Positions 1-10,679 of a stretch of 64,000 bases of DNA are shown piece after piece; the first letter of the stretch is position 1, and each line of letters starts with the position of its first letter. Made by a program: the position numbers and the translations under genes. Origin of the DNA: Nyssa sinensis (Eukaryota > Streptophyta > Magnoliopsida > Cornales > Nyssaceae); assembly GCA_008638375.1 (NCBI GenBank), contig CM018036.1, positions 3,198,001 to 3,262,000 of the forward strand. Direction: 5' to 3'. A model generated the notes under the pieces. That model was not told the DNA's origin. It saw nothing but the letters and a program-made list of their open reading frames with translations, and searched no databases.

Positions 1-109
1 TGCGTTTGAGCTTAAATTAAAGGTCATTTGGTGATAACTGATAACTCTTGTTTTGTGGCAGGCGAGGGCAGTGGGAGGAAGAGGAGGAGAGAGAAAACGG
101 AGGTGAGAG

Positions 110-3100
110 ATGGGTTTCGTACAGGATGCTAGCAAGGAGGGCAGTTAGAGACTGAAACACCCGTCATGGTTCAGGTATTCTTGCGATTCATCCAAATCCC
201 TATATTTTTGAAATGTGCAATGGACCACTGATGGTATTTTGATGATAAATGGGTTTTGTGTTCACTTGCATATTTTAGTGAAATGTGCGATGGACCACTG
301 GTGGTGTTTTGATGGTAAATAGGTTTTCTGTTCGCAGATACAGGAATTGATTCGAGGTGCTCAAGATGTTATGTCTCTTGCTCAGGTTTGCTTACTTCAA
401 CGTTTCCCAAGGTAGTTGTTTGGCGTTGGTATTGACCTTACGATCCATGGAGTCCGAGGAATTGAGAAATGTGAACTGTTTTTGTCTGTTCTCCAGTAAT
501 TAAATCTGTTACTATATTTTCAGTTCATGAATTGATGAGCGAATGCATTTTTCCACCAATGACTTTGTCCAATTTCTGATATTACGGTATACTTGCAATT
601 TTGAATTATTAGGCTAAATTCCAATTTATTGTCTAAATATTAGACCAAATGAAGTTAATGATTATAATCAGCCCCTCATCAAATTACTAATTGAAATTTG
701 CTATTCTGAGTTATTAGGCTAAATTCCAATTTATTGTCTAAAAAGCAGACCAAAGTAATGATTATAATGAGCCCCTCGTCGAATTACTAATTGAAATTTT
801 CCATATTCTAACTGATTTTTTTTTTTTTTTCCATTTGTTGCCATTTTTCTTCCACCCAATGTTCGGAATCGATGGATTAGTCTGCATGACTGAGCTGAGA
901 ACAGGTGTCTTTGTTAGGATGAGGGTGCTTCAATAAGTGGTCCGAACCGTCCACGTGTAGGCCATTACAAAAACCTTGTTTACACTAACCAATCTGACTC
1001 TGTCTGTATTTCTGAAATTATGATAAATTAGCTGTTTTGAATTTTAGGCTAAATTCCAATCTATTGTGCTAACATTGAACTTGAATGAATTATGATTATA
1101 ATAAGCCCGGATCAAATTTCTGATTGAACTTTTCCATATTTAACTGATTTTTTGCATTTATGGCTATTTTTCTTCGACCACTTTTTTTTGGGTGCAAGTA
1201 CCACCCAATCTTCATAATTCATGGACGAGTCTAGAATCTTAAGACCATGATTATGAGTTTACATGACTAGGCAGAGAACAGATGTCATTGTTGTAACTTG
1301 TAAGATCGAGGGCGCTTCAATTGGTGTTTTAGGAGTGGGGAGTTACAGAAACCAGTTTGACTTTGTCCAAGTTTTTGAAATTATGGTAAATTTACAATTT
1401 TGAAGTATTAGGCTAAATTCTAAACTTTGTCCAAATATGGAACCTAATGAATAAATTATTGTAATGTGCCCTTAATCCAAATTATAATTGATGTTTTTCA
1501 TATGTAACTACACTTTTTTACATTTATGTTCAATTTGTTTCCATTCAATATTATAATCGGCGGGCTAGTTTAAGAATTTTAACACGATTATAAGTTCATG
1601 ACCAAGCTAAGAGTAGCTGTTATTGTAGAACGAGGGTGCTTTATTAGGTGGTCCAAGATTGCGGAGTTACAAAAAACAATCGGACTTTGTCTAAATTTAT
1701 GAAATTATGGTAAATTTGTAATTTTGAATTATTAGGCTAAATTCGTATATGTTTTCCAAATATTAAATCGACAAAATATTGATTATAATAAGACCCTAAT
1801 CAAAATTTTAATCGAACTTTTCCATAGTTAATTGAATTTTTGCATTAATGGCCATTTTTCTCCCACCCAAAGTTCATAATGGGCAGATTAGTCTAGAAAT
1901 CTTAAGACCATGATTACGAGTTCATGACTGAGCTGAGAATAGGTGTCACCATAAGAATGAGGGTGCTTTGGTAGATGATCCATGAATAGGGAGTTACACT
2001 CAAACTATCACACTATAGTAATTTTTTTTTTCCTTCCATATTTGCAGTATTGCCTGATATTGGTAGCATGTATCTTCCAAAAGTGCAGCTCTTGGTAGGA
2101 TTTATCTGGTTATTTTTTGATAAGTAGCATTGATCTGGTTATGGTAGTATGCCTGACTTTATTTCAAGTCTTGTCAAATAGTTGGTTGTGAGAAAAAAAT
2201 TGTTGGTTGCCCTTAAATACAATACATCTTAACCTGTCAAACATTTGGAATGATTCTGACCACTGACTAAATGATTCCTTTCCCTTCTTGGCTAATGATG
2301 AAGTATTTGTTTAATGGTCTGAAATCAATTTAGTGAACTCGAACAATTAAGGCTATAAATGGTCCACCTGACATTAGTTTCATTTTATGTCCAATTTTTG
2401 TTAAAATTCTGATACGCCATATTGTTTTTATGTGCACAACTTTGAGGCACGTTCTCTGGTAATTCTTGAGGAAGTCCTTGCTCTGTTAATTGCTAGAACT
2501 AATGTTTAGGGTGGGGATGAACAACTATATTAAAAACTAAATGTTAAAGCACAATAATCACATGCCAAAGCTGTTGTAGCAGCAATGGAAAAATGCTGGC
2601 ATGGCATCTTAATGAGGGGCAAAGGGGATGCAATTAAAGGTTCAATTCTCACAGCTAACAATTTTTATTTTTAATTTTTTTTAAACTCACATGGTTGTTA
2701 CGAAGTTCTGAAACTGGAAGCTCAGTCTACATCACTTCTTCTGTTTAACTAACATGGGACTTCAGTGCATTTCCACTGCAGTGGTGAGCTTGAAATCTGA
2801 CACAGAGGTTCTTAAGCCTTTGAATAAAGTAATATAAATTACCTAAGAAGCACGGATACGGATACGGGACACGGATACGACACGACACGGACATTATATG
2901 GTTAATATAGACTTCATATTGAATGGATCATCCAACTGTTATGGCTTTTAATATTAAATCAGTATCTGGGTAGTTAGAAACTGCTTTAGAATGTACAATT
3001 TACAGCTAACAATAAAAAAAAAAAAATCACATGTTTATATGAAGTTCAAACTGGGAGCTCAGTTTCTAGTTTAACTAACATGGGACTAAAGTGCATTTCC

Positions 3101-6100
3101 ACTGCATTGTGAGCTTGAAATCTGACACGTAGAGGTTCTTAAGCCTTAGAATCAAGTTACATTATATGGTTAATGTAGACTTCATATTGAATGAATTGTC
3201 CAACTGTTATGGCTTATAATAGTAAATCATTCGGGTGGGTAGAAACTAGAAACTACTTTAGAATGTATAATTTGACTAGAGCTATCAATTTATTTTGTAA
3301 CTTGAAACTTCATTTAGATTTTTCCCCTTTGTTTCATTTGGCATGTAATGTTACTTGGAAATTTCTTTGCCAGTTATGTGGCAATATCTTGTTCTTTGAT
3401 CATGTAGGGGGTAGTGTATTGGCAACCACCCAAGCAGGCATTGGAAAAGGTACAAGAACTTGTATGGGAGCCATCAATTAGTCGTTATGGTGCTGATGAA
3501 GGTCCTCCTGAGCTGAGGGAGGCATTGACTAAAAAGGTGATCAATTTATTCTAATGTTTCGAGTTGAAGACTTTGTGGTGGTTTTAAGGAGTGGTGTCTG
3601 ACTAGGGTAACCACTAACAGATTTGGCAGAGCAAGATTCATGGTTTTCTTGTTTAGTGTTGCAATTTAATTGAATAAATATATTTCACTGTAAGTTAGTC
3701 TGTAACAATCATTCCAAGGACTGTTGCCAGTCCCATTCGGGTTCCTTTGGAGACTATAAGTATAATCTGAATTTGGTTTCTAACCATATCACCAGGGAAC
3801 TGAAATTTTCTCTTCTACTCACTCCTTAAAACTAATTACTTCTTTGTCTTGCAGATGTGTCAAGAAAATAATTTATGCAAATCTTCAGTGATGGTTACTG
3901 CTGGTGCGAATCAGGTGACAATTCCTCTTTTCTTTTTTTCTTTTTCTTACGATGTAGTAAAGAAAAAGATGTCTGTTTTTTTTTTTTTGGAATTTCTTAA
4001 AATTCAAGGGATTGTTTCATAGGTTTGGATTACATAATGGGGAATATTGAACTAATCATAAATAAATAAAAACAATAGTGAGACATATTGAGGAACAGAA
4101 AGGCCCCTATGAAGCTGTATGATACCTCATTACCCATACCCCTGGTTTTTGAAATTGCAATGACTTATTGATATGTACTCTTCCACACATTTGTTGGCCG
4201 CTACAAAATGATTTTGCGTTGAATCTCCCCCCCCCCCCCAAAAAAAAAAGGGTTCCTGGCTCTGCCACTGTCTATATATGCTAGTTTTTTAGCTTCTGTT
4301 GGTTCCTTTTAGGTTTTCCTTCTGCTCAATTTTTGGTATATTGTTTGCTCAATTTCACAAATTGGCCATTGCTCCTCTAAGCTGCATATTGCAACCTTTG
4401 AGTAGGATGAAACTGGGCATTATGAGGCATAATTTTCTTAAGAACAAAGAAATAAATGCACCAAGGTTCCCCAGTTCTTCTTATTGTGGTTCTAAATTCT
4501 TATCCCTATTTAACCATATCCAGCTTTTAGATCTGCTTTTTCATTCAGTTTATTATTTGGAAGAACTCCTACAGATGTTATGCACGTGTGTTCATGTGTG
4601 TGATATTCATCCCATACATATTTTCATGTTGTATTCTGCACTCTTTTGTAATTTTGTGGATTTAGAACTTGAGTTCTATATGTTAAATGTGATTGCCGTT
4701 CTTGCCTTCACTGTGAATTCCTTCTGCTTCATAATTGTTTATTTTTTCTATCAGTAAAGGATCAGTATTAAGTTTGATGATATTTTTTAGCAGTCTGAAT
4801 TGGAATAATCTTTGTTTCTGTCTGTGGCCAAATTTCCATCCATTAGTTGACAATTCTAAGAAAGTTTATATTCTTTTAATTGCAGGCGTTTGTGCATATT
4901 GTTCTTACCTTGTGTGACAGTGGGGATTCTGTGGTTATGTTTGCACCATACTACTTCAATGCATATATGTCATTCCAGATGACAGGCGTTACTAACATTC
5001 TGGTGGGTCCCAGTAATCCGAAGACGCTTCATCCTGATGCAGGTTAGAAGCTTCATGAACTGGTCATTGTGTTTGAGGATTTATACTGAAAATATCACAG
5101 TTCTTTTTCCATATTCTATTTCTTGAGGAGTCTTGCTGAGGATTTGCATTACTGATTTAGAAATCAATTTAGTGTCATGTACCTGCTAGATTATTTAAAT
5201 TGTCATTGAATAAAGCAGAAATTTTTTTGGAATGTTTGTGCCATAAACATTTCATGGTTCCCACTTTTGAATGACTGAATTATATCTATTTTGAGATTTG
5301 GGCCAACATATCTGATTTTTGAATTGTCCCGAGTTTGTGCAGTTATCCAGTGGCTTAGGGCTGCCTGGTGACTCCTAAAATAGTTCAGGAAGCATGTTTT
5401 CAGTTACTTCTGCATTATAGATTCAGACTATGAAGTGGAAAATACTAAAAATTCTTTTTATCTTAACATATAAGTTCTTGAATTTCAACAGAAACCTGGG
5501 TTGGTTATTTTTCCATTGGCAGAGCATACTTGTATTTCTTTTTCTTAGGATTAAATCATTCTTTCCTTCTGTAGTTATTATCCATCTTTTTCGATAGTTT
5601 TGGTTCCTCCTTTCTTTTTCTTTTATTGTAAACTTCTTGTTAATTTCTGGTTGGTTTACTTCATTATAGTTATAGTCAAATAATAGATGTTTTGATCTAG
5701 AAGTGTATCAATGGTGCCATCCATAATATATTGTTGTAAGGGAAATATTGGAGAATTGATTATCATTTTTTTAATAAATAGAAAAATTGAATTATTATTC
5801 CAGTTGAGTAACACATGGCTGCAATGTAATTGATATTCAGACTGGTTAGAAAGGACTTTACTGGAAACTAATCCAATCCCGAAACTTGTTACTGTTGTTA
5901 ATCCTGGCAACCCATCTGGAACCTACATTCCAGAGCCTCTTCTCAAGGTCTCTTTCTCCTTCCGCCCCCCCCCCCTCTCTCTCTCTCTATATATATATGT
6001 ATGTATGTATGTATTTATTTATTGGATGCAAAACTAGTCCCACAACTTGCTACTCACCACCAATCAATAGTTGAGAACGAACTCTTTCCTCTTCTAGTTT

Positions 6101-8368
6101 TTAAATATTTCTTGAATCCTCTTTGTTTTTTTGTTTCTTTTAAGCAGAGGATTTCAGATCTCTGCAGGGATGCTGGATGTTGGCTTGTTGTAGACAATAC
6201 ATATGAGTAAGTATATTCTTTTATTCTTTCTAGAAACACTTGGTATGACAATACTCTCGTGTTGATCTCTTTATATTCGAAGATATTGCTAATGACTATT
6301 TTAGAAGAAAAACAAGCTGAAATCATGAGTTAAATATGGATGACCACATGATATGGAACCTAATGACTATTTTGTTGATATTTTTCCTCTTTTTCTCTTC
6401 TCTTCTCTTTTGTTTATTTTTTTGCTTTTTTCCTTTTTGGGTTATATATATACTATTGAGCAGATTGCCTTTTGCAACTAGAATATCAACTATCAACGAA
6501 TGTTTTTTTTTTTCAGCAATATATTCTTAGTGTTCTCAAGTGTTCACTTAGGAAGGATACGGTACTATTATAGGAGTCCTAACAATTACACATGCAGGTA
6601 CTTTATGTATGATGGTCTGAAACATTCCTGTGTGGAGGGCAATCACATTGTCAACATTTTTTCTTTCTCTAAAGCTTATGGGATGATGGGATGGCGTGTT
6701 GGATATGTAAGCAATGCTTGCTTTCTTTTAATGACTACTCATCATGGTTAATGAGAAATCAATTTGTTTTAATTATAAACAAATATAAATGTTATGCTTC
6801 CTTTTGAATGGAATGTTCTATTTACTCAAAACAAATAGTGTGATTGCATAATATTGTGCTAATTTCCATTCTCTCATTTCATTAGCAGCATCACTTCTCT
6901 TTTAAATATCTTTGTCCTTTTTGGGAAAAGATTCTGGTGGACCAGAGCAAAATAGGCTTCTCTGGCAGGATTTTCTTTTCCAAGACAAGCAGTTGCTCTA
7001 CCCCCCTCTCAGATTACATCACTAATATCTCATAGTTGAAGTCATATCATTTTGCAATAAATGACTCCATACAGCACTAGTATTCTATTTCTTCTTCTAT
7101 ATATGCTATATGAATAATGTGTGTTCTATGGAATAGCTTAAATTTGTAAGGTGATGAACAGTATGTTTGAAAAATTGCTTGTTAATTGCTTCTAGAATTT
7201 CTTCCAAAAGGAAAAAATCTTTTGAAATTTCAAGTGTCCAAAAGGGCTACAAAGCCATTTTTCATGTGCTTGATAAACGTACGTGGTACACCATTTGAAA
7301 ATGTGGTTCATCACCCATTACAACTATGATGCTTGGTACAATGTGAACAAGTTTATCCCATGTCCATTAGATGTTACTACCTTAAGCCACAGGCTTTACG
7401 GTCTCGATCTTAAGATATTACTGTCTAAACTGGAAACCTTGCACCTTTAGCCGAAAGTTCTCCCACTTCATACCAGAGATGTCTTCTCTTCTTCTCAAGT
7501 CACAAACTTTTGCCAAGATAGTTACAATACTAGGTCTTTTTTTCGGAAGGAGTTGCATCACTATTCTGTGTATGTAGTAGCAGAGTTAGTGGAGGAATGG
7601 GAGAACATTGACTACAGGAGCAAAGAACAGATTTGAGGAGGCAAGAGTGAATTCTCTATTTCTCGTGTAGATTATATATATAACAGAGGTTAGGATGAGA
7701 ATTCTCGTCTATGTTTCTGATTAGGCAAGTGTATAACTTGACCCTAACCTCATCTCATTTATTCACGCTTTTGTTTACACTGGCACTTGCATGTTCTTTC
7801 TTGCTATGTTATTGGAAATATATTCTTTCAATCGCATTCTTTGTGATTCTGTTTTGTCCCATATTTTACAAATATCAGTGCTGCTAGCAAGAGCTTATTA
7901 TCTTCATGCATGCAGATAGCATATCCTTCGGAAGTTAAGGGATTTGGAGCTCAACTCATCAAAATCCAAGACGACATACCAATCTGTGCTTCTATAATCT
8001 CGCAGCACCTGGCCCTTTACTCCTTGGAAGTGGGACCGGAGTGGGTCACTGAACAAGTGAAAGAGCTTGTCAAGAACAGAGCACTAGTTCAAGAAGCCTT
8101 GTCTCCCTTGGGAGAGGATGCCGTGAAAGGGGGAGAAGGTGCAATTTACCAGTGGGCAAAGCTTCCGGACAAGTATCTTGATGACTTTGAGGTAGTTCGC
8201 TGGCTTGTGCGGAAGCACAGGGTGGTTGTCATCCCAGGAAGTGCCAGTGGCTGTCATGGGCACATTAGGATCTCATTTGGAGGGTTAAGAGAGGATGACT
8301 GTCAAGTTGCTGCAGGGAGGCTGAGAGGAGGGTTAGAAGAACTTGTGAGAGATGGTATGGTTCAGTAA
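110..8368 (+). CDS. VAS1: VAS1/ISS1-like aromatic aminotransferase (PLP, class I), nine exons, N-terminus frameshifted
   Basis: In Arabidopsis VAS1/ISS1 moves the amino group of methionine to indole-3-pyruvate, returning it to tryptophan and so linking auxin and ethylene precursor pools. Exons: 110-174, 338-385, 3408-3536, 3855-3914, 4886-5042, 5841-5947, 6148-6206, 6598-6706, 7916-8368; all introns are GT-AG and phases join. Visible fold-type I hallmarks are NPGNPSG (exon 6), VVDNTY (exon 7), the Schiff-base lysine in SFSKAYGMMGWR (exon 8; Lys215 counted from ATG 166) and HIRISFGG near the C-terminus. From ATG 166 the protein is 376 aa, about 18 short of the family. The missing N-terminus is visible upstream (MLARRAV, then ETETPVMVQ) but is split by two extra bases near 115 and 147. 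ATG 110 and ATG 126 both run into early stops as written. Family assignment is firm; substrate choice is inferred from similarity. Confidence 0.9.
575..2000. repeat. Degenerate tandem repeat inside intron 2 of the aminotransferase gene
   Basis: A sentence-like block recurs about every 330-360 bases. It has a TTAGGCTAAATTC core (near 610, 714, 1046, 1410 and 1733), then a TTTTCCATA...TTTGCATTTATGGCC stretch, then a CACCCAA...CATAAT...GGATTAGTCTAGAA segment, then GAGCTGAGAA.AGGTGTC. At least four diverged copies can be followed; the first core is additionally doubled over about 105 bases. No coding signal is present. Confidence 0.75.
2650..3300. repeat. Two-copy direct duplication (~300 bp) in intron 2
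   Basis: The segment from about 2655 to 2990 (GCTAACA..., AACTAACATGGGACT, GTGAGCTTGAAATCTGACAC, AGAGGTTCTTAAGCCTT, then ACATTATATGGTTAAT.TAGACTTCATATTGAATG) is repeated from about 3001 to 3300 with small indels. The first copy also carries a GATACGGGACACGGATACGACACGACACGGAC stretch near 2855 that the second lacks. Confidence 0.8.
4228..4250. repeat. Adjoining C and A homopolymers in intron 4, beside a GGCTCTGCCACTG terminus
   Basis: A run of about 13 C is followed by about 10 A, then GGGTTCCTGGCTCTGCCACTG. The same CTGGCTCTGCC ending closes the repeat at 47735-48065, so this is probably the truncated end of that dispersed family. Confidence 0.5.
5962..6021. repeat. Compound microsatellite C(n)-(CT)n-(TA)n-(TATG)n-(TTTA)n in intron 6
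   Basis: Immediately after exon 6 the intron holds a C run, then CT repeats, then TA repeats, then ATGT repeats and ATTT repeats in unbroken succession. It lies about 15 bases inside the donor site. Confidence 0.9.
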
Positions 8369-8454
8369 TTCCCCTTTAACAATAACCTCAAAAGCCGAAA
8401 TGTAGTCCTAATCAGTAGTTGCACTTTCACAACTGGTGTATTTTCACCATCCTT

Positions 8455-8460
8455 AATAAA
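8455..8460 (+). terminator. Poly(A) signal of the VAS1-like gene
   Basis: AATAAA lies 87 bases after the stop codon, in a suitable place for near-upstream polyadenylation. Confidence 0.5.
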
Positions 8461-8479
8461 TGGAGACGATTCTGCTGCT

Positions 8480-9255
8480 TAATTCATCTAAAATAACATT
8501 GCCTGTATACCCACACACACTTATTGTGATTAGTCCCTAGAAAATTAGGAAAACAATTTTTTTTATAAAAAAAAAAATTGCTATTTTTGTAACAAGTGGT
8601 AAAGTACATTACCTCTCATGAGGTTTTTGACCATTACAAATATTTTTTATAAGGTTTCTGAAATGATATTGACCTCTCATATTTTTATTGATAAGTTATA
8701 AATATTATTTTCAGTTTTTTTCTCTTTTTCAAAATGATGTGAGCGTTCTTTTTATTTACCAATTTTTTTTTTTGTATTTTCAAATAAATATTAACTAAAA
8801 CTGGAAAAAAATATAAATCATTATCTTAAATTGATTTTTATATAAAATAATTTTTTTTAAAAAAAGTCATAAAAAATGTAATAAATAAATAAAAGGAGTA
8901 TATTTGTTATTATGAAAAAAAATGAATTGGAATGGAGTTATTTATAGTTTGTTCGTAAAAATATGACTAGATTAGTGTCATTTTAAAAAATTTTAAATTT
9001 ATTTCATAATTGTCGGCAATTTTAAATAAAATCGGTCTAATTTATTCAAAATATTATTATTGCATCCTTTTCACAAGAAATGGTGGGCAGTGACGGGCGA
9101 CGTTACAGATGATGTGATGTGACTTACGACGATGTTATAATGATGTGAATTTGGTCCTGTTCCTTGACTGTATAATTTTGTTTTGGTGAACCATGACAGA
9201 GGTTTAAATTTGAAAGTTGAAACAAAAAATTGTGAATAGCGTGTATCTTTGATAA

Positions 9256-9286
<31 letters not shown>

Positions 9287-10620
9287 AATAAAATATACAG
9301 TGCATTGTTTGTTTGAAGACGGCCAGGAACTCTTGTATGATTGCACCTTATATCTGTGTCAAAAATTGTCAGTTTGCATTGTGGCTTAGCATCGATCGCA
9401 CCACAGGCACAGAGGTAGTGAACGTCTCTTTCTCTAACATCCATCGCTTGCCCCGCCCCCTTCTCGCTATATATGTTGCATGACCCATCATTGATCTTCT
9501 TTTTTGGTGCCTTGCCTAGCTGTTGTAACGCGTGCTATGGCCACACTTCATCCCCATTTTCATCCTTTTGACAATAATATGATATATGATTAATGGACTC
9601 AATTAGAGCTCATGCCCTTTATTTCTGTCTATCAAGTTCTTTAATTATTTTTTTTTGTCACGCGAACAAGGCATTTAAAAAATATTAAAGGAATTAATTT
9701 TTTAACCATCTACTATTAATATGACAAAAAATAATTATGTTAGAACAACAATTGTTATAGAAATTTAAGTTATTAGCAAATGAGCTAACAAGGAGAGGGA
9801 GAGGGAGGCCAAAAACTTTAAAAACTTTAACTTTTTTTCCCTATATTTTTTATAGATTTTTTTTTTAAATTTAAGAATTGTTTTCTAAATTTTTCATATT
9901 TTCACAAAAGCCCTTATTAAATTTTAACTTTTGTATTTTTGTCATTTCTAAACTCAAGGTTTAAGGTCTAGATATGTCACTATTCACGTACAATCTCATG
10001 GAAAATAATCAATTAAAATACAACCTATTACACGTGGAGAGCAAAATAAAATGCAGCGTTTTGCAAGTGCACGGAGGCGAGAGAGAGACTTGAACTTAAG
10101 TTTTTTTGATATTAGAGTTCTAATCTATGTTAAATCACTAATTATTTTAAAAATTTAAATTGTTATACAATGAACTAACAATTTATATCATACTATTTTA
10201 ACGAGACAAATTAAGAAGTTATTTAGTGCTGGTATAGATTTAAGACTAATCATGTAAATCGAGTTAAATTGACACGATAACACCTATTATTTGGATTAAA
10301 TTAAAATTATATTGGGACTCGAAATTTACAGTCATGGATCGAAAAATATCTTTAAAGTAGAATAAATTTAAAATTAAGATTTAGAAAATATTTCTACATA
10401 AAAAAAGAAAAATATTTTTTCTTTAAATTTGATAAGTCAACAAGTTCAGATATAAAATAAAAACCATTGGAAAAAAAAAACTATGAACTTCATTGAAAAG
10501 GAAAATGAAAATGAATTTTGAAAAAAACAGAAGAAGTGAAAACCTCCAAATTCCAATTGATAGAAACTAGAAAGTTTTGGGCTATAGGGTCCCACTGGGG
10601 TGAGCTTATCAATACTCGGA
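8480..10620. other. Intergenic region, no gene seen
   Basis: AT-rich sequence with a (TA)n tract at 9256-9290 and a dispersed-repeat relic at 8590-8990. The open frames around 9071-9444 on the minus strand read through the microsatellite and low-complexity DNA and show no family similarity. No RNA gene is recognised. Confidence 0.7.
8590..8990. repeat. Dispersed repeat family A, copy 1
   Basis: It contains the order AAGTACATTACC..CTCATGAGG, GACCATTACAAATATTTTTTATAAGGTTTCTGAAATGATATTGACC, ATTGATAAGTTATAAATATT, then GGAGTATATTTGTTATTATGAAAAAAAATGAATTGGAATGGAGTTATTTATAGTTTGTTCG. The same order recurs at 21735-22205, and its right part at 54180-54350. No coding capacity; probably a non-autonomous element. 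Confidence 0.6.
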
Positions 10621-10630
10621 AACAGAGCTC

Positions 10631-10637
10631 TTATAAA
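10631..10637 (+). promoter_or_regulatory. Probable TATA box of the EGF-like gene
   Basis: TTATAAA lies 49 bases before the start codon at 10680, implying a short leader of about 15-20 bases. Confidence 0.45.
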
Positions 10638-10679
10638 TGCTGTGTCTTTAACACCCACCCAACAGAGACTCTTAAAAAC

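Noticed and set aside
4299..4757. 152-codon open frame on the plus strand between exons 4 and 5 of the aminotransferase gene
   Set aside because: Lies wholly in an intron, its product is F/L/C-rich low-complexity sequence with no motif, and the gene splices cleanly around it.
9071..9444. Minus-strand open frames of 91 and 106 codons
   Set aside because: They translate the (TA)n microsatellite into YIYIYI and have no conserved flanks.
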